Assembly (NCBI RefSeq): GCF_902859855.1 | Contig: NZ_CADIKH010000015.1 | Span: 1-64,000, forward strand | Direction: 5' to 3' | Origin: Paraburkholderia humisilvae | Lineage (GTDB): Bacteria; Pseudomonadota; Gammaproteobacteria; Burkholderiales; Burkholderiaceae | DNA: 64,000 nt | Part shown: in pieces, positions 25,684 to 33,331 of the stretch | Position numbering within the stretch: the stretch's first letter is position 1 | Layout of the letters: each line of letters starts with the position of its first letter | Made by a program: the position numbers and the translations under genes | The notes under the pieces: generated by a model | Told to the model about the DNA's origin: nothing | The model's database searches: none | The model's input: only the letters and a program-made list of their open reading frames with translations

Positions 25684-26511
25684 ATGGCGCTCGTGAAAGT
25701 TAAGCCGACTTCGCCCGGTCGCCGCGCGATGGTCAAGGTGGTGAACAAGGACTTGCACAAAGGCAAGCCCTTCGTTCAACTGCTCGATACGCAGAAGTCG
25801 AAGGCAGGTCGTAACAACAACGGCCACATCACCACGCGCCATCAAGGCGGTGGTCACAAGCAGCACTATCGTGTCATCGACTTCCGTCGCACGAAGGACG
25901 GGATTCCCGCGAAGGTCGAGCGTCTGGAATACGACCCGAACCGTAGCGCACACATCGCGCTCGTGCTGTACGCGGACGGTGAGCGTCGCTACATCATCGC
26001 GCCGAAAGGCGTGACGGTTGGGCAGCAACTGCTGTCGGGCTCCGAAGCGCCGATCCGCGCAGGTAACACACTGCCGATCCGCAATATTCCGGTCGGTACG
26101 ACGATTCACTGCATCGAAATGCTGCCGGGCAAAGGCGCGCAACTGGCGCGTTCGGCGGGCACGTCGGCGATGCTGATGGCTCGTGAAGGTACCTACGCCC
26201 AGGTTCGTCTGCGCTCGGGTGAAATCCGTCGCGTACACATTGAGTGCCGCGCGACCATCGGTGAAGTGGGCAACGAAGAGCACAGCCTGCGTCAAATTGG
26301 TAAGGCCGGTGCAAATCGTTGGCGCGGTATCCGTCCGACGGTGCGCGGCGTTGCCATGAACCCGATCGATCACCCGCACGGTGGCGGTGAGGGTAAGACG
26401 GCAGCAGGTCGCCATCCGGTGAGCCCGTGGGGTACGCCGACGAAGGGCTATCGCACCCGCAGCAACAAGCGCACGACGAGCATGATCGTCCAGCGCCGTC
26501 ATAAGCGTTAA
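25684..26511 (+). CDS. rplB: 50S ribosomal protein L2
   Basis: L2 is a primary 23S rRNA-binding protein needed for subunit joining and peptidyl transfer. The 275-residue protein has the RNA-binding domain with NNNGHITTRHQGGGHKQ near residue 40-56 and the C-terminal NPIDHPHGGGEGK loop containing the functionally critical histidine. It lies between rplW and rpsS; AAGGAG precedes rpsS ten bases downstream. Confidence 0.98.
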   Translation: MALVKVKPTSPGRRAMVKVVNKDLHKGKPFVQLLDTQKSKAGRNNNGHITTRHQGGGHKQHYRVIDFRRTKDGIPAKVERLEYDPNRSAHIALVLYADGERRYIIAPKGVTVGQQLLSGSEAPIRAGNTLPIRNIPVGTTIHCIEMLPGKGAQLARSAGTSAMLMAREGTYAQVRLRSGEIRRVHIECRATIGEVGNEEHSLRQIGKAGANRWRGIRPTVRGVAMNPIDHPHGGGEGKTAAGRHPVSPWGTPTKGYRTRSNKRTTSMIVQRRHKR

Positions 26512-26521
26512 GGAGTAGGCA

Positions 26522-26797
26522 ATGGCACGTTCAATCAAAAAAGGTCCGTTCTGCGACGCCCATTTGCTGAAGAAAGTTGAGGCGGCTGCAGCTTCGCGCG
26601 ACAAGAAGCCGATCAAGACCTGGTCACGTCGCTCGACGATTCTGCCGGACTTCATCGGTCTGACGATCGCTGTTCACAACGGCCGTCAACACGTCCCGGT
26701 GTATGTCACGGAAAACATGGTCGGCCACAAGCTTGGCGAGTTCGCGTTGACCCGTACGTTCAAGGGACACGCGGCCGACAAGAAGGCCAAGAAATAA
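26522..26797 (+). CDS. rpsS: 30S ribosomal protein S19
   Basis: S19 binds the 30S head with S13 and contacts the A-site finger. The 91-residue protein begins MARSIKKGPFCDAHLLKKV and contains HNGRQHVPVYVTENMVGHKLGEF, shown here in overlapping parts of the usual signature. AAGGAG precedes the ATG. rplV follows after 12 bases. Confidence 0.97.
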   Translation: MARSIKKGPFCDAHLLKKVEAAAASRDKKPIKTWSRRSTILPDFIGLTIAVHNGRQHVPVYVTENMVGHKLGEFALTRTFKGHAADKKAKK

Positions 26798-26809
26798 GGG
26801 GCAATCAAG

Positions 26810-27139
26810 ATGGAAGTGAAAGCAATTCATCGCGGTGCCCGCATCTCGGCGCAGAAGACGCGCCTTGTGGCTGACCAGATCCGCGGTTTGCCGGTCGACA
26901 AGGCGCTGAACGTTCTGACGTTCTCGCCGAAGAAGGCGGCTGGCATCGTGAAGAAGGTCGTGCTGTCTGCGATCGCGAATGCGGAGCACAACGAAGGCGC
27001 CGACATCGACGAGCTCAAGATCAAGAGCATCTACGTCGACAAGGCTGCATCGCTCAAGCGTTTCACCGCGCGCGCGAAAGGCCGCGGCAACCGCATTGAG
27101 AAGCAATCCTGTCACATCACTGTGACGGTCGGGAATTAA
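26810..27139 (+). CDS. rplV: 50S ribosomal protein L22
   Basis: L22 extends a beta-hairpin into the exit tunnel near the macrolide site. The 109-residue protein has the globular part starting [19 protein letters not shown] and the hairpin region with [14 protein letters not shown] near residues 84-97; no insertion or deletion is visible there. It is separated from rpsC by 11 bases with an AAGGGGTC ribosome binding site. Confidence 0.97.
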
Positions 27140-27150
27140 GGGGTCATACG

Positions 27151-27960
27151 ATGGGACAGAAAATTCATCCGACTGGCTTCCGTTTGGCCGTCAGCCGCAA
27201 TTGGGCGTCGCGTTGGTACGCGAGCAATAACAATTTCGCGGCGATGTTGCAGGAAGACATCGGTGTTCGTGAATACCTGAAGAAGAAGCTGAAGAACGCT
27301 TCGGTTGGCCGTGTTGTGATCGAGCGTCCTGCGAAGAACGCGCGCATTACGATTTTCAGCTCGCGTCCTGGTGTGGTGATCGGCAAGAAGGGCGAAGACA
27401 TCGAACTGTTGAAGTCGGAACTGCAGAAGCGTATGGGCGTTCCGGTTCACGTCAACATCGAAGAAATTCGCAAGCCGGAAACCGATGCACAACTGATCGC
27501 GGATTCGATTACGCAACAGCTCGAGCGCCGGATCATGTTCCGCCGCGCGATGAAGCGTGCGATGCAGAACGCGATGCGTCTGGGTGCGCAAGGCATCAAG
27601 ATCATGAGCGCCGGCCGCCTGAACGGTATCGAAATCGCCCGTACCGAGTGGTATCGCGAAGGTCGCGTGCCGCTTCACACGCTGCGTGCCGACATCGACT
27701 ACGCAACGTCGGAAGCAAAGACGACGTACGGCATCATCGGCGTGAAGGTGTGGGTCTACAAGGGCGACACGCTTGGTCGCAACGACGCGCCGGTGGTGGA
27801 AGAAGTGGCCGAAGAAAAGCGTCCGCGCCGCAACGCACGCCCGGGTGGCGATCGCCGTCCGCGTCGTGACGGTGAAGGCGGCGGCCCGGCAGGTGCGCGC
27901 CGCGGCGGTCCCCGTCGTGGCGGCGCTGGCGCCGGCGGCGATGGCAAGAGTGGAGAATAA
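27151..27960 (+). CDS. rpsC: 30S ribosomal protein S3 with Arg/Gly-rich tail
   Basis: S3 forms the mRNA entry channel with S4 and S5 and has helicase-related lysines/arginines. The 269-residue protein has a KH domain (GVVIGKKGEDIELLK) and the C-terminal S3 domain. From about residue 221 a tail extends beyond the shorter E. coli protein (233 residues) and is rich in Arg and Gly (RPRRN, GARRGGPRRGG). Such tails occur in beta-proteobacteria. The rplP start is two bases after the stop. Confidence 0.97.
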   Translation: MGQKIHPTGFRLAVSRNWASRWYASNNNFAAMLQEDIGVREYLKKKLKNASVGRVVIERPAKNARITIFSSRPGVVIGKKGEDIELLKSELQKRMGVPVHVNIEEIRKPETDAQLIADSITQQLERRIMFRRAMKRAMQNAMRLGAQGIKIMSAGRLNGIEIARTEWYREGRVPLHTLRADIDYATSEAKTTYGIIGVKVWVYKGDTLGRNDAPVVEEVAEEKRPRRNARPGGDRRPRRDGEGGGPAGARRGGPRRGGAGAGGDGKSGE

Positions 27961-27962
27961 CC

Positions 27963-28379
27963 ATGCTGCAACCGAAACGCAGGAAGTATCGCAAAGAGCA
28001 GAAGGGTCGTAACACTGGTGTAGCGACGCGCGGCAACGCTGTGTCGTTCGGTGAATACGGTCTGAAGGCTATCGGTCGCGGCCGCCTGACCGCGCGTCAA
28101 ATTGAAGCGGCGCGTCGTGCAATGACGCGTCACATCAAGCGTGGCGGCCGTATCTGGATCCGCATTTTCCCGGACAAGCCGATCTCGCAAAAGCCGGCCG
28201 AAGTACGTATGGGTAACGGTAAGGGTAACCCGGAGTACTACGTCGCCGAGATTCAACCGGGCAAGATGCTGTACGAAATGGATGGCGTAACCGAAGAACT
28301 GGCACGCGAGGCGTTCCGTCTGGCTGCAGCGAAGCTGCCGCTGAAGACGACCTTCATCGTTCGTCAGCTTGGCGCCTAA
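27963..28379 (+). CDS. rplP: 50S ribosomal protein L16
   Basis: L16 organises the A-site tRNA binding region of the 50S subunit. The 138-residue protein starts MLQPKRRKYRKEQKGRN and has the conserved KPAEVRMGNGKGNPEYY loop, which includes the arginine hydroxylated in E. coli. The stop overlaps the AAGGAG that serves rpmC. Confidence 0.97.
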   Translation: MLQPKRRKYRKEQKGRNTGVATRGNAVSFGEYGLKAIGRGRLTARQIEAARRAMTRHIKRGGRIWIRIFPDKPISQKPAEVRMGNGKGNPEYYVAEIQPGKMLYEMDGVTEELAREAFRLAAAKLPLKTTFIVRQLGA

Positions 28380-28388
28380 GGAGTGATG

Positions 28389-28583
28389 ATGAAGGCTTCC
28401 GAACTTCACCAGAAAGATAAGGCCGCGCTCAACAAGGAGCTGTCGGACCTGTTGAAGGCGCAATTCGGCCTGCGCATGCAGCTCGCGACCCAGCAGCTCA
28501 CGAACACGAGCCAGCTGAAGAAGGTCCGTCGCGACATCGCACGTGTGCGGACCGTCCTGACTGAGAAGGCGAACCAGAAATGA
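28389..28583 (+). CDS. rpmC: 50S ribosomal protein L29
   Basis: L29 is a two-helix protein near the tunnel exit beside L23. Three start codons lie in a row (GTG, ATG, ATG, 28383-28391). The last one is chosen because it gives the usual 64 residues, MKASELHQKDKAALNK, at proper distance from AAGGAG. The stop overlaps the rpsQ start by four bases. Confidence 0.93.
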   Translation: MKASELHQKDKAALNKELSDLLKAQFGLRMQLATQQLTNTSQLKKVRRDIARVRTVLTEKANQK

Positions 28584-28852
28584 ACGATAGCGTAAAAACC
28601 TCGCTTAAGCGGACGCTGGTCGGCAAGGTCGTCAGCAACAAGATGGACAAGACGGTCACCGTGCTGGTCGAGCACCGAGTCAAGCACCCGATCTACGGCA
28701 AGTACGTCGTACGGTCGAAGAAGTACCACGCTCACGACGAAGCGAACACCTACAACGAGGGCGACCTCGTTGAAATCCAGGAAACCCGTCCGATTTCGAA
28801 GACGAAGGCCTGGACGGTGTCGCGTCTGGTTGAGGCTGCCCGCATCATCTAA
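28580..28852 (+). CDS. rpsQ: 30S ribosomal protein S17
   Basis: S17 is a primary 16S rRNA-binding OB-fold protein. The 90-residue sequence contains GKVVSNKMDKTVTVLVEHRV and the C-terminal TRPISKTKAW motif. It overlaps rpmC (ATGA) and ends the S10 operon. The next gene, rplN, is 344 bases away behind its own promoter. Confidence 0.97.
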   Translation: MNDSVKTSLKRTLVGKVVSNKMDKTVTVLVEHRVKHPIYGKYVVRSKKYHAHDEANTYNEGDLVEIQETRPISKTKAWTVSRLVEAARII

Positions 28853-29196
28853 CGCGGTTGGCGCAGTCGAACACGTTGTTGAGTCGTAGAAGTAGTTGAA
28901 ATCGCAGTAGATTTCGCTTGCCAGACCGAGATTATTTGATATAATCTCGGTCTTCCCTCTTTACGGGAGCCCAGCTGTTGCCTGCAGTTGGCAAGGCGGC
29001 GGGCGAGTCGTAGGTGGAAACCTCGGTGGGAAGCGGCGCAAGCAGCAGCCTGCGCTGAAGGCTTCGCCGGATTGCGATGGCGGGTTTCGTTGCCGTCGCT
29101 GCCTGTTCTAACCCAAGCAGCCACACGGCTGACGGGACCAAGACTGACCGGATGCGCCATGGTGGTGCGATCGGATTAAGTTGGGAAAAGTAAACC
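28853..29196 (+). other. 344-base gap between the S10 and spc operons
   Basis: No coding region is supported. It holds a near-consensus promoter inside an inverted repeat (28918-28952), then about 240 bases of GC-rich leader before rplN. A leader this long suggests post-transcriptional control of the spc operon, but no known motif was recognised. TTGGGAAAAG precedes rplN. Confidence 0.5.
28918..28952 (+). promoter_or_regulatory. spc operon promoter overlapping a perfect inverted repeat
   Basis: TTGCCA (28918-28923), a 16-base spacer and a perfect TATAAT (28940-28945) form the promoter. GACCGAGATTAT (28924-28935) and ATAATCTCGGTC (28941-28952) make a perfect 12-bp inverted repeat with a 5-base loop, and the -10 box spans loop and right arm. 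Readthrough RNA could form a terminator-like hairpin followed by TTCCCTCTTT. Confidence 0.8.
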
Positions 29197-29565
29197 ATGA
29201 TCCAGACCGAAACTCGGCTTGAAGTGGCCGACAACACGGGTGCGCGTGAAGTCATGTGCATCAAGGTGCTCGGCGGCTCGAAGCGTCGTTATGCCAACAT
29301 CGGCGACATCATCAAGGTGAGCGTCAAAGAGGCAACGCCGCGCGGGCGCGTGAAGAAAGGCGAAATCTATAACGCCGTGGTGGTTCGCACCGCCAAGGGC
29401 GTGCGCCGTCAAGACGGCTCGCTGATCAAGTTCGACGGCAACGCCGCCGTGCTTTTGAATACCAAGCTCGAGCCTATCGGTACCCGTATTTTCGGGCCGG
29501 TCACGCGTGAGTTGCGTAGCGAACGTTTCATGAAGATCGTTTCGCTCGCGCCGGAAGTGCTGTAA
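29197..29565 (+). CDS. rplN: 50S ribosomal protein L14
   Basis: L14 lies at the subunit interface and binds the silencing factor RsfS. The 122-residue protein starts MIQTETRLEVADNTGAREV and has the GDIIKVSVKEATPRGRVKKG signature. It heads the spc operon after the promoter at 28918. rplX follows nine bases after the stop with AAGGAG. Confidence 0.98.
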   Translation: MIQTETRLEVADNTGAREVMCIKVLGGSKRRYANIGDIIKVSVKEATPRGRVKKGEIYNAVVVRTAKGVRRQDGSLIKFDGNAAVLLNTKLEPIGTRIFGPVTRELRSERFMKIVSLAPEVL

Positions 29566-29574
29566 GGAGCCGAG

Positions 29575-29883
29575 ATGAACAAGATTCGCAAAGGCGACGA
29601 AGTCATCGTCACGACCGGCAAGGACAAGGGCAAGCGCGGTGTGGTGCTGGCCCTTGGTGAAGGGCGGGTGACGGTCGAAGGCATCAATATCGCCAAGAAG
29701 CATGTGAAGCCGAACCCGATGAAAGGGACGACGGGTGGCGTGGAGGCGAAGGCAATGCCGCTCTCCATCTCGAACGTCGCTCTGGTCGACGCGAATGGCA
29801 AGCCCTCGCGTGTCGGCATCAAGGTCGAAGGGGACAAGAAGGTTCGTTTCCTGAAGACGACCGGTGCCGTGGTGGGCGCCTGA
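29575..29883 (+). CDS. rplX: 50S ribosomal protein L24
   Basis: L24 initiates 50S assembly and sits by the tunnel exit. The 102-residue protein opens with the KOW motif GDEVIVTTGKDKGKRGVVL (residues 7-25). It is spaced 16 bases from rplE. The ATG is eight bases after AAGGAG. Confidence 0.97.
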   Translation: MNKIRKGDEVIVTTGKDKGKRGVVLALGEGRVTVEGINIAKKHVKPNPMKGTTGGVEAKAMPLSISNVALVDANGKPSRVGIKVEGDKKVRFLKTTGAVVGA

Positions 29884-29899
29884 CGCTGCGGAGTAAAAA

Positions 29900-30439
29900 A
29901 TGGCACGTTTGCAAGAATTCTATAAAGAGAAGGTTGTTCCTGGCCTGATCGAGAAGTTCGGCTACAAGTCCGTCATGGAAGTGCCGCGCATCACCAAGAT
30001 CACGCTGAACATGGGTCTTGGCGAAGCCGTCGCTGACAAGAAGATCATCGAGAACGCCGTTGGCGATCTGACGAAGATCGCGGGTCAGAAGCCGGTGATC
30101 ACGAAAGCGCGCAAGGCAATCGCGGGCTTCAAGATTCGCCAGGGTTATCCGATCGGAGCAATGGTCACGCTGCGTGGCCAGGCGATGTACGAATTTCTCG
30201 ACCGTTTCGTGACGGTTGCGCTCCCCCGTGTGCGCGACTTTCGCGGTGTGTCGGGCCGTGCATTCGACGGTCGTGGCAACTACAACATCGGTGTGAAAGA
30301 GCAGATCATTTTCCCCGAAATTGACTACGACAAGATTGACGCGCTGCGTGGGCTGAACATCAGCATCACGACGACTGCGAAGACCGACGACGAAGCGAAG
30401 GCACTGCTCGCCAGCTTCAAGTTCCCGTTCAGAAACTGA
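29900..30439 (+). CDS. rplE: 50S ribosomal protein L5
   Basis: L5 binds 5S rRNA and contacts the P-site tRNA. The 179-residue protein has the signature GLGEAVADKKIIENA and the P-site loop FDGRGNYNIGVKEQIIFPE. Length is as in E. coli. It is placed between rplX and rpsN, in the region where S8 represses the spc operon in enterobacteria. Confidence 0.98.
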   Translation: MARLQEFYKEKVVPGLIEKFGYKSVMEVPRITKITLNMGLGEAVADKKIIENAVGDLTKIAGQKPVITKARKAIAGFKIRQGYPIGAMVTLRGQAMYEFLDRFVTVALPRVRDFRGVSGRAFDGRGNYNIGVKEQIIFPEIDYDKIDALRGLNISITTTAKTDDEAKALLASFKFPFRN

Positions 30440-30446
30440 GGTTACC

Positions 30447-30752
30447 GTGGCTAAACTGGCACTGATCGAACGTGAAAAGAAGCGTGCTCGCCTCGTCGCG
30501 AAATATGCGGCCAAGCGTGCAGCGCTGAAGGCGATCATCGATGACGTGAGCAAGTCCGACGAAGAGCGTTATGCGGCTCGTCTGGATATGCAACAACTGC
30601 CGCGCAATGCAAACCCGACGCGCCAGCGCAACCGCTGTGCGATCACGGGTCGTCCGCGCGGCACGTTCCGTAAATTCGGGCTGGCCCGTAACAAGATTCG
30701 CGAAATCGCGTTCCGCGGCGAGATCCCTGGCCTGACCAAGGCGAGCTGGTAA
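30447..30752 (+). CDS. rpsN: 30S ribosomal protein S14 (zinc-free type)
   Basis: S14 is a 30S head protein near the decoding site. The start is GTG at 30447, with GAGG four bases upstream. The 101-residue protein has only one cysteine (NRCAITGRPRG), so it is the long zinc-independent form, in contrast to the four-cysteine short form. It ends in GLTKASW, typical of the family. Confidence 0.96.
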   Translation: MAKLALIEREKKRARLVAKYAAKRAALKAIIDDVSKSDEERYAARLDMQQLPRNANPTRQRNRCAITGRPRGTFRKFGLARNKIREIAFRGEIPGLTKASW

Positions 30753-30767
30753 TAGGAGAAACATAAG

Positions 30768-31163
30768 ATGAGCATGAGTGATCCTATCGCCGATATGCTG
30801 ACTCGCATCCGCAATGCGCAGATGGTCGAGAAAGTTTCGGTGACGATGCCCTCGTCGAAGGTCAAGATTGCGATCGCGCAGGTCCTGAAGGACGAAGGTT
30901 ATATCGACGATTTCGCAGTGAAGTCCGAAGGCGCGAAGACGGAGCTGAATATCGCTCTGAAGTACTACGCCGGCCGTCCGGTTATTGAACGCCTTGAGCG
31001 CGTTTCGAAGCCTGGTCTGCGTGTGTACCGTGGCCGCAATGATATTCCGCAGGTCATGAATGGCCTTGGCGTTGCGATCGTTTCGACGCCGAAGGGTGTG
31101 ATGACGGATCGCAAGGCGCGCGCTACTGGCGTCGGCGGCGAAGTCATCTGCTACGTTGCTTAA
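30768..31163 (+). CDS. rpsH: 30S ribosomal protein S8
   Basis: S8 is a primary 16S rRNA binder and the usual translational repressor of the spc operon. The 131-residue protein begins MSMSDPIADMLTRIRNAQ and ends with the STPKGVMTDRKARATGVGGE signature. An ATG two codons later (30774) is a possible alternative start. It is preceded by AGGAGAAAC. Confidence 0.96.
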   Translation: MSMSDPIADMLTRIRNAQMVEKVSVTMPSSKVKIAIAQVLKDEGYIDDFAVKSEGAKTELNIALKYYAGRPVIERLERVSKPGLRVYRGRNDIPQVMNGLGVAIVSTPKGVMTDRKARATGVGGEVICYVA

Positions 31164-31183
31164 GGCCGAAAGGAGAGAGAAAC

Positions 31184-31714
31184 ATGTCTCGAGTAGGTAA
31201 AAGCCCGATCGTGCTGAAAGGCGCCGAAGTGGTTGTCAGCGACGAGCGTATTACCGTCAAGGGCCCGCTGGGTACGATCTGGCAAATTGCGAATCGTCTG
31301 GTGAAGGTGGTGAACGACAACGGCACGGTGAAGTTCGAGCCGGTTGACGGGAGCCGCGAAGCAAATGCGATGTCGGGCACGATGCGCGCACTGGTTGCGA
31401 ACATGGTGAGCGGCGTTACCAAGGGTTTCGAGCGCAAGCTGACGCTGGTTGGCGTTGGTTATCGTGCGCAAGCGCAAGGCGACAAGCTGAACCTGTCGCT
31501 GGGTTTCTCGCACCCGGTGGTGCACCAGATGCCGGAAGGCGTGAAGGCCGAAACCCCGTCGCAAACGGAAATCGTGATCAAGGGGATCGACAAGCAGAAG
31601 GTTGGCCAGGTTGCCGCCGAAGTGCGCGGTTACCGTCCGCCGGAGCCCTATAAGGGCAAAGGCGTACGCTATGCCGACGAGGTCGTGATCCTCAAAGAAA
31701 CGAAGAAGAAGTAA
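31184..31714 (+). CDS. rplF: 50S ribosomal protein L6
   Basis: L6 lies near the sarcin-ricin loop, where translation factors bind. The 176-residue protein has two homologous domains and the C-terminal signature RPPEPYKGKGVRY at about 152-164. AAAGGAGAGAG is a strong ribosome binding site. rplR follows 12 bases later. Confidence 0.98.
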   Translation: MSRVGKSPIVLKGAEVVVSDERITVKGPLGTIWQIANRLVKVVNDNGTVKFEPVDGSREANAMSGTMRALVANMVSGVTKGFERKLTLVGVGYRAQAQGDKLNLSLGFSHPVVHQMPEGVKAETPSQTEIVIKGIDKQKVGQVAAEVRGYRPPEPYKGKGVRYADEVVILKETKKK

Positions 31715-31726
31715 GGGTGCGCAATC

Positions 31727-32092
31727 ATGGATAAGACTCAATCTCGCCTGCGCCGCGCTCGTCAGACGCGTATCAAGATCGCTGAGCTGCAGGTCGCGCG
31801 CCTGGCTGTTCACCGCACGAACACGCATATCTATGCACAAGTGTTCTCGCCGTGCGGCACGAAGGTGCTCGCCAGCGCATCGACGCTCGAAGCCGAAGTG
31901 CGTGCGCAGCTCGCCGACCAGTCGGGCAAGGGTGGCAATGTTGCCGCTGCGACCCTGATCGGCAAGCGCATTGCTGAAAAGGCCAAGGCTGCCGGCATCG
32001 AATCCGTCGCCTTCGACCGCTCGGGTTTCCGCTACCACGGCCGCGTCAAGGCGCTGGCTGAAGCGGCGCGCGAAGCCGGGCTCAAGTTCTAA
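31727..32092 (+). CDS. rplR: 50S ribosomal protein L18
   Basis: L18 binds 5S rRNA together with L5 and L25. The 121-residue protein has a basic N-terminus (RLRRARQTRIKI) and the C-terminal FDRSGFRYHGRVKALAEAAR region. It lies in standard spc order, 15 bases before rpsE. Confidence 0.97.
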   Translation: MDKTQSRLRRARQTRIKIAELQVARLAVHRTNTHIYAQVFSPCGTKVLASASTLEAEVRAQLADQSGKGGNVAAATLIGKRIAEKAKAAGIESVAFDRSGFRYHGRVKALAEAAREAGLKF

Positions 32093-32107
32093 GGGAAGGA
32101 ATTCGTC

Positions 32108-32626
32108 ATGGCAAAGATGCAAGCGAAAGTTCAGGCTGACGAGCGCGACGACGGCCTTCGCGAAAAGATGATCGCGGTCAATCGCGTGACCAAGGTGGTG
32201 AAGGGCGGCCGGATTCTCGGCTTCGCGGCACTGACCGTGGTTGGAGATGGCGACGGCCGCGTCGGTATGGGCAAGGGCAAGGCGAAGGAAGTGCCGGTTG
32301 CTGTCCAGAAGGCGATGGAACAGGCACGCCGCAACATGTTCAAGGTGCCGCTCAAGAACGGCACGCTGCAACACGAAGTGCACGGCAAGCACGGTGCGTC
32401 GATGGTTCTGCTCGCTCCGGCGAAGGACGGTACCGGTGTGATCGCCGGCGGCCCGATGCGCGCAGTGTTCGACGTGATGGGTGTGCAGAACGTCGTGGCT
32501 AAAAGCCACGGATCGACGAACCCGTACAACCTCGTTCGTGCGACGCTCGACGGTCTGCGCAAGCAGTCCACGCCGGCTGATATCGCAGCCAAGCGCGGCA
32601 AGTCCGTCGAAGATATTCTGGGCTAA
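32108..32626 (+). CDS. rpsE: 30S ribosomal protein S5
   Basis: S5 contributes to decoding accuracy and mRNA unwinding at the entry pore. The 172-residue protein has the dsRNA-binding-like domain with [19 protein letters not shown] and the loop [18 protein letters not shown]; the spectinomycin-related loop shows no deletion. rpmD begins 11 bases after the stop. Confidence 0.98.
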
Positions 32627-32637
32627 AGGTGGGCACG

Positions 32638-32820
32638 ATGTCTGAAAAAACTGTGAAGGTTCAGCTCGTCAAGAGCCTGATCGGCACCCGCGAATCGCAC
32701 CGCGCAACGGTGCGCGGTTTGGGCCTGCGCCGACTCAACTCGGTTAGCGAACTGCAGGACACGCCGGCTGTGCGCGGCATGATCAACAAGGTCTCGTACC
32801 TCGTTAAGGTCATCGGCTAA
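32638..32820 (+). CDS. rpmD: 50S ribosomal protein L30
   Basis: L30 is a small surface protein of the 50S subunit. The ATG at 32638 gives 60 residues, [18 protein letters not shown], the family length. A GTG nine bases earlier is rejected because it overlaps the AAAGGTGGG ribosome binding site. The C-terminus [11 protein letters not shown] is typical. Confidence 0.95.
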
Positions 32821-32850
32821 GCGGTTGGTCGGGTACTCAAGGAGTTGATA

Positions 32851-33285
32851 ATGGAATTGAATAACCTGAAGCCGGCAGCAGGCTCGAAGCACGCCAAGCG
32901 GCGCGTCGGTCGCGGCATCGGCTCCGGCCTCGGCAAGACCGCGGGTCGTGGTCACAAGGGTCAGAAAGCGCGTTCGGGCGGCTTCCACAAAGTCGGCTTC
33001 GAAGGCGGTCAAATGCCTCTGCAGCGTCGTCTGCCGAAGCGCGGCTTCACGTCGTGGACGAAGGAGTTCGTCGGCGAAGTGCGGTTGGGTGATCTCGAGA
33101 AGCTGCCGGTCGACGAAATCGATCTGCTCGCGCTCAAGCAAGCCGGTCTGGTTGGTGAGCTGACCAGGAGCGCCAAGATCATCGCGACGGGCGAGCTGAA
33201 GCGCAAGATCGTCGTGAAGGGCTTGGGTGCGACGAAGGGCGCGCGCGCTGCGATCGAGGCAGCGGGCGGCTCTTTTGCCGAGTAA
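32851..33285 (+). CDS. rplO: 50S ribosomal protein L15
   Basis: L15 stabilises 23S rRNA late in assembly. The ATG at 32851 lies six bases after AAGGAG and gives 144 residues starting MELNNLKPAAGSKHAKRRVG. The glycine-rich N-terminal extension (GRGIGSGLGKTAGRGHKGQ) penetrates the rRNA. secY follows after 46 bases. Confidence 0.96.
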   Translation: MELNNLKPAAGSKHAKRRVGRGIGSGLGKTAGRGHKGQKARSGGFHKVGFEGGQMPLQRRLPKRGFTSWTKEFVGEVRLGDLEKLPVDEIDLLALKQAGLVGELTRSAKIIATGELKRKIVVKGLGATKGARAAIEAAGGSFAE

Positions 33286-33331
33286 CGAGCAAGTCGATTG
33301 CCGTCACTAGCATTTGCATCGGAGAAGGTAC

